Below are positions 9,641-22,275 of a DNA stretch of 64,000 nt, piece after piece. The position numbers and the translations under genes are program-made. The stretch comes from Tenodera sinensis (taxonomy: Eukaryota; Arthropoda; Insecta; Mantodea; Mantidae), in assembly GCA_030765045.1 (NCBI GenBank), contig CM060974.1, positions 49,042,839 to 49,106,838 of the forward strand. The letters are read 5' to 3'. Numbering within the stretch: position 1 is the first letter of the stretch; every line of letters begins with the position of its first letter. Below the pieces are notes generated by a model. The model was not told where the DNA came from. It worked only from the letters and a program-made list of their open reading frames with translations, and ran no database searches.

Positions 9641-11170
9641 TTCCTAAAACAGTGTCAGACAAATATTCCATTTGTTTCACTCCTATGGGAAGTTATACTG
9701 GCTCCAATGAAAAATGTACTGACCTGATTTGTCAAATATGAATCACTACAGCTTTCTAAAATTTAGAATGAACAATCTTTATGCATCAAACTGGATATAT
9801 TGTATGGTGTTAGGGCAGTCTTACAGAACTGAATTATGCACAGACTGTCTTAAGAGCATAGGTAAGTCTGAAGTGGTTGCCTGTAGCCTATAAATTAAAC
9901 AAAGAGGTTTCTTGCCTCAGTGTGAGGCCCTTGGGTTCTCTTGCGTGCTCTTGGCTGCGGGGTGGGTACGCCGCTGGGATGTCAATTTACCTAGACATAA
10001 AAGCTTGCAAAACATGACAACATCCTGTCTAACATCACACAGAAAAATCCTTACCATACGGATAGTTACCATTGCGATTTACCCCCAACCGGGTTAACTT
10101 GGCTGACCTCTTGGCTGTTGTTTCGATCCTAAACGGACGCTTCTAAGGTGCAAACAGTGGACAATAGCTCTAAGTGCATTTGCTGAAAACAAATTAACTC
10201 AGGTCATGATGTGGATCATGCACAAATTGATATTACGTTTGCGTGTAAAAGTGATCCTTTTAGAGAATTTTGTGTCTGCAGAATGTGAGCTATTAAAACA
10301 TTTCTGGCTTTGCAGACTTCTTCCAATCATAGAAGTTGGCCTCGTTTCTGAAAGTGATACTTATATAATACTATTGCACGGAGATGCAGCACTTGAACGT
10401 AGGTTTTGTGTAGCACAAAGAGGATATTCGAAACTTGGGTGGTGGTGAAAATGTCCTCATCCATAGAGCACATGCTGCATGATTCAATGAATGCTCATTC
10501 ACTGTGTGTTTAAGATAAACATGATGCTGCAGAAGCACAAAGATGTTCTGCAACAGAGGATAAAGGCTGGTTCATGGCTCCCAAAATTAGAAGAAAAGAA
10601 GTGGAGGTTTAGTGAAGAAGCTGAATTAACTTTGGTTGCAGTAAACTAGGAATCTCTTCTATTAAATAATCAAAGTACTTAGATAATAAATCCTTTGTAT
10701 TAAGCCTAAGCTACTTGGCCAATTTATATACTTTTGGATAAAGTGCGGTTTCAATACATTGTACACATTGTTGGTGGAGAGTTTAACTTGGAAGTGTCAG
10801 GGTATTATAATATGTGATTTAGTTGTATATCCCATCACATACTTTAGCCAAATGTTTAGACTTGTGATCTGCACGTGTTACAGACATTAAAATAATTTTA
10901 CCCCGTGCAGATTCACAAAGTAAATTCTGATAAGTGAAGAACCAAATTCTGGTACCCAAAGATCTGGAAAGCAAAATACCTGGTAACTGTTATTTTGGGT
11001 CAATCAACTTTATGTTGTATGTAAGATAGCATTTATTTGGAAAACTGAGGAGACTTTTTCATCTTTTTAGTCCTGAAGATGGTCATGGAGTATACAATGG
11101 CCAAAAGCTCGACCTTCTTAAATTTAACACGGCTGATCACCCGTGAAGCATTGATCACTAACTTTATGTT
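9641..11170. other. Mostly unassigned; possible hAT C-terminus and Penelope end motif
   Basis: A frame at 10206-10448 ends LLHGDAALERRFCVAQ, which faintly resembles the hAT dimerisation segment (HG-x-ALER-x-F). About 11070-11115 reads CCTGAAGATGG...AAAAGCTCGA, a motif type common near Penelope or LINE ends. Both are weak. The rest shows nothing I recognise. Confidence 0.25.
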
Positions 11171-11174
11171 GGTT

Positions 11175-11250
11175 TCAAACACACAGAGCATCTGTAGGCT
11201 TGATGCACGGCTGCTCTAGCCACTGAGCTACCATGGTAATTTGGCAACAT
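11175..11250 (-). mobile_element. tRNA-like SINE fragment
   Basis: The minus strand holds an A-box-like GGTAGCTCAGTGGCTAGAGC followed about 35 bp later by a weak B box (TGTGTTTGAAACC). It is flanked by no complete cloverleaf. Confidence 0.45.
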
Positions 11251-11316
11251 GACATTGAATTTCTCAGTCCTTTTTTGGTGGAGGGGAAAGACCATGTTAT
11301 TGAGACCCCCTGGTAC

Positions 11317-11550
11317 GTCGGTCTGGGTGGCTCAGTTGGTTAGACGCTGGCCTACTGATCCCAAGATCGCGGGCTCAAACCCGGCCCAGGTCGATGGTTT
11401 TTAAGTGTGCTTAAAAACGGCAGCTCCATGTCAGTAGATTTACTGGCATGTAAAAGAACTCCTGCGGGACAAAATACCGGCACACCGGCGACGCTGATGT
11501 GATCCTGGCAATTGACAGCGTCGTTAAATAACAAAATAATTATAAAAAAA
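11317..11550 (+). mobile_element. SINE family B copy with target duplication
   Basis: Begins GTCGGTCTGGGTGGCTCAGT (A box) with B box GGGCTCAAACCCGG. The body contains GTGTGCTTAAAAACG and CTCCATGTCAGTAG and ends near GCGTCGTTAAATAAC plus an A-rich tail. CCCTGGTAC flanks both sides (11308-11316 and 11551-11559) as a probable target-site duplication. Other copies: 17775, 26460, 26992. Confidence 0.9.
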
Positions 11551-11939
11551 CCCTGGTACTTTGGGAGTTGTCACTAAAGATGGCCATATCCACTAAAAGA
11601 CCCTGCCACCGCAGGTAAAAGGTAAAGCTGTGCTGCGGTACCGCCGAAAGTACCTGCGAATTACGATGTGCCAGCGGAACTGATTCGTAACCAGAATAGT
11701 GAGAATTGGAAGCTGGGAGGTAAGCTTGACCAAAGCCCAGCAGAGTACAGGAGAGAATAGTAGGAGTTCTATGTGATGCTTTCAGGTATCAGAGTGCAAT
11801 TATACTTTGCAGTTTCTGGTGTCTGAGCTTCTGCGCATCCAGTACTGAACTTCTAAACATAAGAATACCTGGCTTGCTGCATCCCTAAAGCTATCCAAGT
11901 TAAACATGCACATGCAATTGACACACCATAGTGTCTATA
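11551..11939. other. Unassigned
   Basis: No domain, RNA gene or repeat recognised. The TATA at 11936-11939 is the left target duplicate of the next element. Confidence 0.4.
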
Positions 11940-13047
11940 CAGGGTGTTAATGAACTACACCGAACTATTTTTAGAGTATATGGAGATGTCTTAAACAAGT
12001 AATTTGAGATAGGAGACATGTGACCTGATCGTTCAAATTTCGAAGTTATGGCTATAAGTGTCTGAAGTGCCAGTACGCCACTGACTAATTTCAACCATTC
12101 AAGAGCGCAGCACACAAATAGGAAGGGACGTGTTAGAGCGTGCCTCTCTGGCACAATGATTATGACATTAGCGTTCGAGCATAAGGTCCTCATTGAGTTC
12201 GCGCCTCGTTCGCTTCTTTCTTTGCTTCTATTTATTTTCTTTACTCTGAATAGAGCATGTTAATGCTATTTTCATCCAGATTTTAAATTATGTTTCAATG
12301 TATGCAATTTGTTCCAACATGCCAGCAAAATTAATACAATTCCAGCTAACAAAAAGTTGAAACCTGCTTAATATGTTAATATGCTGCACTTCAGAGTGGA
12401 AAGTACTTTAAAGGGTCACAGAAAGAGTAAACGCATAGTTTGCGTCAGTTTTATAGGAACTGCTCGAAATTGTGGCCTGAATTTTCATTGCAAAATTGAC
12501 AGCACTGAAGGAAGAATTGTCATACTCTATTCAAGATTTCTGCTGTGAGCCGAATAAGGAAATGATAGTATCTTCATATGGAATAAAAATTAAAGCAAAA
12601 TTAGTATCTGCATGATAGGAAACGAACCCACGACCTTCATGACTACAGCCTTTGAGTTACAAATTGAGCCGCAAGAGCAATCAAAGAAACGTCTCTGGAG
12701 TAGGCTCCACAACGCAAGAAGGCCGCTAACCTTGTTCAGTGTCGCACTGTCAGGTAATTTTCCGAGATTGGAGAGATCTTTGTGGCATTAAATCTTGATA
12801 AAGCTGCTAAAGAGCCGCTGAACATCGATATCTCTATACTCGGGTGGCAGTTTTAAAGACATTCTAAAGAAAGTTTTCACCAGGCTTTGCTTTAACACCG
12901 ACTTATGAGCATCTTATATTAATATGTTTAACACAATATAACTGTGTTATTTATAGTCGCGGGCCATACATTGCCTGTCTCAAATTATTTATACCAGTCA
13001 TATCTACAACCTCTCGAGTGATTTCGGTGTAGTCCTTTAACAACCGG
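11940..13047. mobile_element. Non-coding TIR element, TATA target duplication
   Basis: Left end CAGGGTGTTAATGAACTACA... and right end (reverse complement) CCGGTTGTTAAAGGACTACA... form about 25-bp terminal inverted repeats. Similarity continues inward, for example AAGTAATTTGAGA against AAATAATTTGAGA. TATA lies on both sides (11936-11939, 13048-13051). No transposase frame is seen. Each half also carries a tRNA-like A/B box pair pointing inward (about 12136-12205 + and 12610-12690 -). Probably a non-autonomous DNA transposon; superfamily not assigned. Confidence 0.6.
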
Positions 13048-13214
13048 TATAACAAATAAATTCAATTATTGGTGACATTATTCGTCATGTTGCGTCGTCG
13101 TCACTTGTGGCAAACTTTTTTTGGGATTACTCCGCCTTACGGCATGGTCTTCAATTACCTTTTAGTGTGATTTTCATTCCTTTCGACATCGTCATAGTGT
13201 GTGGGTTGCTCTGT

Positions 13215-13960
13215 GTCCATATGAGCGCGCGGTCGTCTGAGAGTGCACACTCGCCTGAACTGCAGGTGTGCGCCCTCGTCCCCTGAAACCACCTTGGCTT
13301 GTAGTAAGACTCTCTTGGGGGACCTCTGCTCTCATTGGCCTTTGTGCAGATGTTTCATTCTCGACTGCCGTGTGGAACGATCAGTTTGTTAGGAAGTCTT
13401 TTATTATGGCTTTCATCGCGTCCGCGAAAGCCAGAGATATGAGTTTTCGGAGTACACCAGCATGCCACACACGATCAAAGGCCCCTTCTATGTGTAACAA
13501 AATGGTGCCTGTGGATGGTTTTGCGTTTAATTCTCTTGTTATGCATTCTGTCATGCAAAGGTATTGTAGTGTTGTCGCGGGTTGTGATCTGAACCAAATT
13601 GTTTGTTAATAACTATGTTGTTTTTGATCATGTGTTTATTAATGCGTTTCAGTAACATTTTCTAAGACCTTGCTCATAATGTTTAGAAGATTTATTCGCG
13701 TATAGTTTTCAGACTGCGAATGGCTCTTCCGCGGTTTGGGGTAAATTAGTAATTTGGGTTCTTGCCGCTGTGGAGGGAATCGGCCTTTTACGATTGTGTA
13801 ATTAAATATATGTGTAATTGTGTAATTAAATATATCGGCCATCAGTCTCAGTGCGTTGGGTGGCAGATGTTTGTGAACTATATTTGGTATTTCGTCTGTC
13901 CTCAGGGCCTTCCTTGAAGGTGGCTGCTAAACGATCCACTTGAATTCACCGGCATTTGTT
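13215..13960 (-). pseudogene. LINE reverse transcriptase relic (R1/Jockey-like)
   Basis: The minus strand reads, across frameshifts, ...DEIPNIVHKHLPP, ALRLMADIFN, then IYPKPRKS...NLLNIMSKVLE (fingers region), then FGFRSQPATT and LLHIEGAFDRVWHAGVL (motif A) to about DFLTN. Motif A has His where the catalytic first Asp is expected. Start and 3' end are missing. Non-functional. Confidence 0.75.
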
Positions 13961-14567
13961 CTGCGCGTTTTATTGTGAGTCTGCACTCTTCCTCATTCTA
14001 TCTCTCATATATATAAGCTATTTTCTTTCAGGAGAGGGAGCTCAAAAGCTGATAGGATTCTTCAAATTAATACTTTATATGAGAACTGACATTGCAGAAA
14101 AAATCGCCGGTTCCACAAGTTGTATAAAGAAATTACAATATTACATACACTGTAACTAGCCACTGTTTCTGTAGCCCCATTCACAAATTTTAAGCGCAGA
14201 AGTATCATTACAGTTCATTAGAGTTACATGAAAAACTTGAAATAGAAACTTCAGCAAGTTCAAAATAGTTATAACAGGCACATCAGTAATGATAGGCGGC
14301 GCAATCATTTATTAATTTGCAATTTAAAAACACAGTTTGACGTGACACAAGATATATTCATATATGTAACATGCAGCAAATTTGCTCTTCTCTTAATGAA
14401 GCGTAAATTATTAATACTGAATGATAGTTTTGAAGAATATGTTAACAATATTGTCAGCCATTTGGGTTTTAACTGTCCTTATAGAACATTTGTAGTTTGA
14501 TCTAACATTTACTTAACATGTTTTAGTACCTTTTATTTTTGAAGGGGAGGCTTAAATTTAGGGACGG
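13961..14567. other. Unassigned AT-rich spacer
   Basis: No coding or repeat signal recognised; a 67-codon frame at 13956-14159 lacks any domain. Confidence 0.35.
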
Positions 14568-14900
14568 CAATGCAGGGGGCGTCTACCTTTATGGGACCTT
14601 GGAAAAGGAAGTAACATGAAGTGTCCTTGTGGTATTTGTTTTGACAACAGAAGACAAGGAATGAGCAAATAGTTCCACAGTGTTATCATTGTTTATAAAT
14701 TCCTTAATGTTACCGTGGCCGCAAGGAATACGGCATGATGAAGTCCGGGTTTTTATTGCAATTTGGGCACCTTACATAAAAGAGGCAACTAAAGCCTTGA
14801 AGATTCTCTATCCCATATGTCTGGCCCATGGGTTGTACAGAGTCGCAGAAGAAGTGAGAAGTGAATCCACGGCCAACAAGAAATACAGACCTCGGCATAT
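14568..14900 (+). pseudogene. hAT transposase relic (DUF659/CGGBP1-like family)
   Basis: Across a frameshift this reads YGTLEKEVT, then LWPQGIRHDE-like sequence, PYIKEATKALKILYP, CLAHGLYRVAEEVRSE. It parallels the segment at 36000-36280, which reads LWPSGLPHDN...DAAPYVV...CLAHAFHR. This is the catalytic-core region of hAT transposases of the CGGBP1-like group. Both ends are missing and about six codons are lost before CLAHG. Confidence 0.7.
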
Positions 14901-15795
14901 AGCGCTATCTAGCGAGGCTTGCGCGAAAGTCAGGCTACGGCGTGATTGCGTCATCTTTAGACCAGCTGATCGAGGCGAACCGAGGCCAACCTAAGTATAA
15001 CATTCCCGTGAGCATCGGGGTAAGCCCTTGCGAACAGTGCTTCCTATTGAAGGAAAAGCGTAAGGAAATGATATGCATTGAATTGTCACTCATTACTGAA
15101 AATAAAAACGTTAACTAAAATACCTGCACAATATTGTAATACGTTACATGAATAACAATCACACATCAATATAATAAAAATTAACTATCTACCCATGTCA
15201 ATAGCTGCTATTATTATCAAATGTTAAATATGAGCCATGTGATTATTGCCAAACTTAATTCCACTGAAACTGAATATTTACATGTAAATGGAACATTCCA
15301 TTCTCATTAGTATTTTTATCTTTAATGGACCATTCTGGCCAACCAATATATTAGTATGCCTAGTCAATCATATTAAGAAAATAGTAATATTGTTATGTTG
15401 CTTACTCCGGAGAAGCTGGAAGACCTATTTTTCAATGTCACTTGTATAAAGTACTTAGCAATGTATCCACTATCTAACATAAAATTTAGTAATGATGGAA
15501 CCTGTAAATTTTAACTTATTACCATCGAGGCATATACAGATATTTACGAACTATCTCAACTACTTTAACTATTCTCAGTTGTTTTCTCAGTTTCAGTTTT
15601 GTTTATTGAGAGAAATTTTTGCCTGGTACCGGTAAAAAGGGCCAGGCTTACAAGCTAAAATTAACATTCACTTACAATTATAAATATTTACATAGTTTAC
15701 AGTTTTTGGGTTTAACAAAAACCCATTTGGTGACCATCTTTAAGTCACCGAGAACAGTTTTTGGGTGTAGATTTGTCCTTTCAATGTCCGTTTCG

Positions 15796-15798
<3 letters not shown>
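14901..15798. other. Unassigned
   Basis: A short GC-richer stretch (14890-15020) of unknown origin, then AT-rich DNA without recognisable features. Confidence 0.35.

Positions 15799-15874
<76 letters not shown>
15799..15874. repeat. (CA)38 microsatellite
   Basis: An uninterrupted CA run of 76 bp followed by a T tract. Frames crossing it are repeat artefacts. Confidence 0.98.
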
Positions 15875-15876
<2 letters not shown>

Positions 15877-16149
15877 TTTTTCAAGTAGAGGAGAAATCCG
15901 TGTACGGAGCCCATGCACTGGGATGGCACAGAAGGGCAAAATCAATAAATCACATTCTCTCAAAGCATTATATGCATATGGAGAATGAACATAAAGTGTG
16001 GAAGCTAGTACCATACAATTGTTACCATATTGCATGTTATTTTTTGCAGTTTGTGACAGATTCAATTGTTCTACAATAAATTTAATGTGCTCATTTACGT
16101 CAGAACTAGGCAAAGACTAGTAGTCCAATGGCAGAGTACAATTTATCTA

Positions 16150-16824
16150 TTTATCTTTTGTTGAAGACATTGTTACATTATTGTTTTCAATTTCAGACAT
16201 GATTTCGTCCAAAACATTTAGGGAATTTAATTTGTTTATTTTACTTAAAGCACTCGGCAAACGAACATTGTCCACATTCATTTTAATAGAAAAGTCATCT
16301 TTCACTGTCAGAAAGGATGTAACACAGGGAATTCCATTGGTGGTACCCAATAAACAAATACGAATATTTCCCTGGTCCTTAATCATTCTCTATTTACTGG
16401 AATGTATTTGTCTGGAATTTAGGTATGAAATAACATCATTTATGCTATTAACTGAGTCCCGTTCATTGTATTCTTTATGTGACTCAATACTTTCACGAAT
16501 AGCCTGGGCCCGATTTTCATGTTCTACGTCAACCGGACGTTTAACTTTTGGAAGTCTTAGAACAGCAAGTGGGTGTGTTTGGAAAAATAGTAGGCACTGA
16601 ATTTTCTCTAATGTTTGGTCTTTTCCTTTGATATTTCAACAGTTGCCCTTTTACTGTAATAATTTTATCCGTTCTTATCATACAAGATTCTTCAAAATAT
16701 TTTACATAGACCAATGGATTTTTTAATTTTGAAGTATCAGTTGCAATATTTCTTAGCCAAGTCCTACAACGATTTTCTTTAGACAGTGAGAACGTCGACC
16801 TATACTGTTTAATCCTACACTAAA
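16150..16824 (-). pseudogene. THAP-domain protein relic
   Basis: On the minus strand a segment after an acceptor-like TTTTGTTTTAG reads CRIKQYRSTFSLS, then RTWLRNIATD, VYVKYFEESCM and, at the end, SVPTIFPNTP. This is the order of a THAP zinc-finger domain: Trp, the C-x2-H-F block, and an AVPxIF box. The zinc ligands of the C-x2-H block are replaced (VYVKYF). A hydrophilic region (LRLPKVKRPVDVEHENRA and onward) follows, with a stop. The first coding segment was not found. It may come from a P-type transposon or a host gene. Confidence 0.55.
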
Positions 16825-17324
16825 ACAAAAGTAGCATTACATACCTTTCAGTACCGGTATCACCATGTTACAAAATAAGTTACGGATTCTTGAATAACTT
16901 CATTGAAGAATTAACCATTTGTTAAATCACTTAAAATTGCACACTATAAATAAAAATAATAATTTTATTTTAATAGTTCAACTATAGCAAGTAAAACGTA
17001 CGAAAACCAGGCGAAACCCTATTCAATAAATCAAAAGAAACCGTTAAAAGTGAAGCAAAAAACTGTTATAATTCTCGTACTACAAGAAGACTACTGAAAA
17101 ATGAACTTTAATTAATATTTACAAATTAACACAATCACTGAAACAACAGATACCGCCACTAAATGACTTTCAATTAAACAAATCTAACAGGTGTTCGCAA
17201 TAACTTCCAACACTGGTAGCCATGTTTGGTAGAGTGCGGGTTCACCGCAATCAGCTGATCGACCTGCTTCAAGGCCTTGATAACGTTGGCCTCGGCAATC
17301 TAGTTAGTGACCTAAGCAATGCCC
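16825..17324. other. Unassigned
   Basis: No support for a gene; the GC-richer part near 17220-17320 precedes the SINE. Confidence 0.35.
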
Positions 17325-17562
17325 GTATCGTGGCCGAGTGGTTAGACCATTCGTCTCTCACCAAAGCCAGCCGCGTTCGATCCCACGCGATCACATGTAG
17401 GATTTGTGATGGACGAAGTGTTGCTGGGGCGGGTTTCCTCCGGCTCCTCCGGTTTTCCCCGCCATCTCATTCCACTGATGTTCAATCTTCATTCTATGTA
17501 TCATCACAGTCACCGCCTGCGGTGCCGCGTGTAGTAAAACCGGGCGTTAAACGCTACCAGAA
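17325..17562 (+). mobile_element. SINE family A copy
   Basis: Same block order as 5402-5642 in the opposite orientation: CGTGGCCGAGTGGTTAGA (A box), CGTTCGATCCCA (B box), CCGG-rich body, and CCGGGCGTTAAACGC near the end. Confidence 0.9.
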
Positions 17563-17774
17563 AAGACGTAAGCATTGCATATTGGTGTGTAAATTTGTGT
17601 GAGAGAAGAACAGAAGTTATCATGTGTGTACTCAGTTTTACTATATGGCGTTTTAATAAATGAAGTATGTTTGTTTTACAGAATATTGTGCAGTTACTTA
17701 TACTCCATAAGTCCATAGTTCCGAAATGAAGAATGATGTGCGGCGTTCTTGTTGATCTCTCGGTAACCTTGTCG

Positions 17775-17940
17775 GTCTGTGGTTCAGTTGGTTGGACGCT
17801 GGCCTACTGATTCCAAGTTCGCGGGTTTAAATCCGGTCCAGACCGACGCTTTTTAAGTGTGCTCAACAACTCCATGTCAGTAGATTTACTGGTATGTAAA
17901 AAGCACTCCCGACACACCGGTCGAATTCCGACAATTTTTT
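17775..17940 (+). mobile_element. SINE family B copy, 3'-shortened
   Basis: Head GTCGGTCTGTGGTTCAGTTG and B box GGGTTTAAATCCGG, body TTTTTAAGTGTGCT...CATGTCAGTAG, then ends early in a T tract at about 17935. Older than the copy at 11317. Confidence 0.85.
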
Positions 17941-18109
17941 TTTTCGTCGTGGCCTTGAGTGATCCAACTGTGTGCCACAGTATAGTAAAATTTGTTGAAG
18001 CAGTTTATTTGCATAAAGTTATATAATGAATCTATTAATACATTTAAATAATTGTAATTTAAAGTTTATTGTTGTAGGGATGTGACTTCATTCTTTAAGC
18101 AACAATAAT

Positions 18110-20053
18110 ATACATATGAGAGAAAATAGAACACGAGAAATGAAATATCAAATATGAGAAATGAAATAGAAACATGACAATTGGAAATGAAAAGTGTAAA
18201 CTGAGAAATCGATTATTAGAAAGGAAATATGAGAAATAAAATATGAGAAACGAAATATGAGAAGTAAAATCTGAACTATGAGGAATGAAATGTGAAGAGA
18301 GACAAAATTGTATATGATAATTGAAACATGAGTAATGAAATATGAAGAATGAGAAATGAAATATGAGAAATACAATATGAAAGATGAAAATGGGTAGTAA
18401 TATATTAAATATGGCAAATTAAATATGAGAATTGAGAAATGAAACTTGAGGAATCAGAAACAAAATATGGCAAATGAAATGCGAAATGCGAGAAATGAAT
18501 TATGAGAAATGAAATATGAAACATGAGAAATGAGACATGAACTTTGAGAAATGGGATATGAAAAGTACAATATGAAATGTGAGAGAAGACATGAGAAATG
18601 AAACATGAAAATTGAAATGTGAGAACTGAAATTTGAAATAACAGGAATTAAATATGAGAAAATAAGTGTGAAATATGAGAAATGATATATGATAAATAAA
18701 TATGTGAAATGTGATATGAAAAATGAGAAATGAAATACGTGAAATAAAATGTGGGAAATGAAATATGAGAAGCGGAATTAGAAAAATGAAAAATGAGAAA
18801 CTAACAAACTCTGAGAAATGAAACATGAAATGACAAAAGAAATATGAAGTATGAGAAATGAAACATGAAATATGGGAATTGAGATATGATTAATTAAATA
18901 CGAAATATGAGATATTCAATATCAGAAATGAAACAGAAATTTGGGTAATGAAATATAATAAATGAAATTTGAAATAAGAGCAATGAAATACTAGAAATGA
19001 AATATAAAACGTGAGAAATGAAATGTGAAATATGAGAAATGAAATATGAAATATGAGAAATTAAATATAAAATATGAGAAATGAATTATCAGAAAAGCAA
19101 TTTGAAATAGCAGAAATGAAATATAAGACGTGAAATATTAAATATGATAAATGATAAATGAAATATGTGACATGACAAATGAAACATGAGAAATACAATG
19201 TGAGAGATGAAATATAAAATACGAGAAGTGAAATTAGAAATATGACAAACGAGATATCATAGATGAGAAATGAAATATGAGAAATGAAACATCAGAAATG
19301 AAATATGAGTAATGAAATCTCAAATTTGACAAATGAAATACAAAAAGGAGAAATGAGAAATGAAAAATGAAATTTGTAAACTGAGAAATGGAATATCAGA
19401 AATGAGAAATTAAATATGAGGAATGCAATATGAAATATGAGAAATTAAATATGAGAAGCGACATATGAGAACTAAAATATGAATTGTGAGAAAATGAAAG
19501 ATGAGAAATGAAATTGAGCAATTAAATAATTAAGTATGAGATTTGAAATATGGGAAATAAAATATGAGCTGAAATATGAGATGAAAATGGGAAATTAGAT
19601 ATAAAATATGGAAAATTAAATATGAGAATTAAGAGATGAAATATGAGAAATGAAATACGGAAATAAATACGAAATATGAGAAATGAATACGAAATATGAG
19701 AAGTGTGAAGAGTAATATTAAATATGAGAGATAAAATTCGAAAAATCAAATATGAAACGTGAGAAATGAAATATAAGAAATAAAATTTGAGATATGAATA
19801 ATGAAATATGAAAAAAGAAACATGAAAAATGAAATATAAAAAATAAAATGTGCGAAAATATAACATGAGAAATGACGAGAAATGAAATATGAGGAATTAA
19901 GTATGAGAACTGAAATACGAGAAAAGAAATATGAAATATACGAAATTAAGTATAAGAATTGAAATGTAAGAAATTGAATATGAGAATTGAAATACGAGAA
20001 ATGAAATATGTGAAACGTAATATGAGAAATGAAATATGTGAAACGAAATATGA
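18110..20053. repeat. GAAATATGA/GAAATGA satellite
   Basis: About 1.94 kb of degenerate short units, chiefly GAAATATGA, GAGAAATGAAATATGA and variants. The plus strand is purine-rich (A over G). Units vary in length (roughly 7-9 bp), so there is no strict period. The minus strand stays open for up to 114 codons as Phe/Ile/Ser/His-rich frames, which is a by-product of the unit. It ends sharply at about 20053 where unique sequence begins. Confidence 0.95.
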
Positions 20054-20577
20054 GATGCCGGGTTTGGAAGAATGAACGGTATTGAGAGATGTGTGCAGGA
20101 AAATATATAAGTTAAGTGTTCACTTCAGGAGTCACGTCCACATAAGATATTCGCTTGTTCTATATGTAAAGAGTGTATCCTGAATATTTTTGAATGTGAA
20201 CTGTTGTTATAACCTTCAATACATGCGTGATTCAATAACATTACGTTTCAAATTTATGCCGCAATGTTTTTAAGACCATATTTAATACGTTTGACTGGAA
20301 TATACCGATTTTGGTGCCCAATTAGTTTCATTAAAATATTTATATTTTATTCCATCAGTTTTCTTGTTTCCCCAATGGAGCACGTTTTGTTTCAAACGAA
20401 AACACCAAACGTATAACTTATGTGTTGAGAGATTAGACAGAGAGAGACTGTGTGCCTGTTCCCAAGTCTACAAGAAAGGGGCTAGCTGGACGTGACAAAA
20501 TACCAAGGAAGCAAGCAGAGTAATAAAGGAAGTGCACTATGATTAATAAGGGGCATGTACGTCTGAACAGGCTTATC
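20054..20577. other. Unassigned
   Basis: Unique AT-rich DNA between the satellite and a hAT relic; nothing recognised. Confidence 0.35.
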
Positions 20578-22275
20578 CTACAGTTAGTGATTGACGCAGT
20601 ACACTTTAAGCAAGCAAGAATTAGCATTCCGTGATGATGAAACAACAGGCTCAATTAATCCTGGAAATTTTAAGGGACTGCTGACGTTGCTGGTATCAAG
20701 GAGTCCTATAGAAATACAGAACCAATATTCCGAGATAAAAAGCATGTTCAGTGGCGAATCAAAAGGTATACAAAATGAACTGTTGGATGTATTTTGGACT
20801 ACATCAATACATGTGTAAAAACAGAACTGAAAAATGTTGATTTTTTTTCTGTCCAGATAGATGATACGATATATATTACACAGGTGTCTCAGTGTTCTGT
20901 AATAGTGAGGTACGTTAATGCTGAAAGATCTGTTGTGGAGCGTTTCTTAGGTTTCTATGATGTAGAAACCGACAGAACATCACAAACGCTGTTTATTTTA
21001 TTGGACATCTTGGAACCATTTGCCTACAAGTAGAAATCAGTAGGCCAGTGTTATGATGGTGCAAGCGCGATTTCTAGCCATTTAAATGTACTCCAGAAAA
21101 CAAATTAATAAAAAGGCTCCTTTAGCAGTATTTGTACTGTTTTGCACATCGTCTAAATCTAGTCTTGCAACAAAATTGCAATATATATATACACGACAGT
21201 GTCGTATATTTTTTCTTCGATTAGTGGAATTCCTACCTTTTTCCATCGCTCAGCAAAGAGAATCTACGCAATTAGTTCCGTACCGGGTCCACGCATTCCA
21301 ACTGTAACACCTGTCCCCTGGAGCTCCAACTCAAAATTGTTCCGTGTAACTGTGGATGACTGGGAAAAGTTGAAAGAGGTTTTCTAAGCCATTATTTCCT
21401 GTAGACAATCTGATGATAATTCCATTCTGCTTACCAGAGGCTTTCTGAACGACAGGAACAATTTTGAATTTGTGTTTCTGGCAGTAGTGTTTCATGACAT
21501 ATTTTATTTGACAGATATATTGTTCGATGTTTAGCAGAAGAGATCACTGGATGTAAACTACTGCGTATCAAAAATAAGGACCATTTGTGATATGCTAAGG
21601 AAAAAGAGGAATATAAGGTATTTTTCAATTATGTTTGAGAAGTACAGCAAAATTGCGGATATGTGCCTCTCGCGAGGGTACAATTCGGTTTCTCAGGATG
21701 AACGTATTCGAATGTGTCCCGACTTGTATTACGACATTTTGGATCACGTTTTGATGGAAATGAATGAGAGATTTCGTGACTGAGGAAAATGTAATTTGTT
21801 TGCCTGGCCAATACTACAAAATTTGAAGAATACCACGCATGTTTTCCTTCAAGTGCACTTGAAAACAAGCAAACTTTGTAGGGCCTATTCCCCAAAACAC
21901 AACGTTTAAGAAACGAACTTTCTGTTGTATATGCCGACGAGAAATACAGAAATATTCCCACCGGAAAGATCTAGGAACGCTTAATGTGGATAAGGACATA
22001 TTTACGGACACTTATATACTGTTCTCCCTTATTTTGTCAATCTCTTCTACTACAGCGTCCGTGGAATGAAGCTTTTCTTGCCTAAAGCGTATAAAAACAT
22101 ACCTGAGGAATGCAATGTCAGAAGAGAGACTTTCTTCTTTGGCGAACATTTCCATTCAGAAAGAGCTCTAGTGCAATTAATACAAACTCAGCCATTCTTT
22201 GAAGACAACACCGACAAGTTTGCAGCGTTAAAGGACCGAAGTTTTGGTGTAAAAGAAATAGGTCAGTACAAGCAA
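20578..22275 (+). pseudogene. hAT transposase pseudogene (DUF4371 / ZMYM1-like)
   Basis: Successive frames give KQELAFRDDETTGS...NFKGLLTLL, then GESKGIQNELLDV, FFSVQIDDTIYITQVSQCSV, ERFLGFYDVETDRTSQ, VGQCYDGASAISSHL, then GIPTFFHRSAKRIY and WSSNSKLFRV. This order is typical of DUF4371-containing hAT transposases found widely in insects. There are at least six frameshifts or stops. A later part (21592-21783, 22066-22260) continues in pieces. Lost: the N-terminal zinc finger, and the C-terminal dimerisation part is not clear. Dead copy. Confidence 0.8.

Noticed and set aside
15619..16113. Four overlapping frames of 75-110 codons
   Set aside because: Open only because a (CA)38 tract has no stop in most frames.
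18148..19866. Hydrophobic Phe/Ile/Ser frames resembling membrane proteins
   Set aside because: Translation of the GAAATATGA satellite's reverse strand; no start context or domain.
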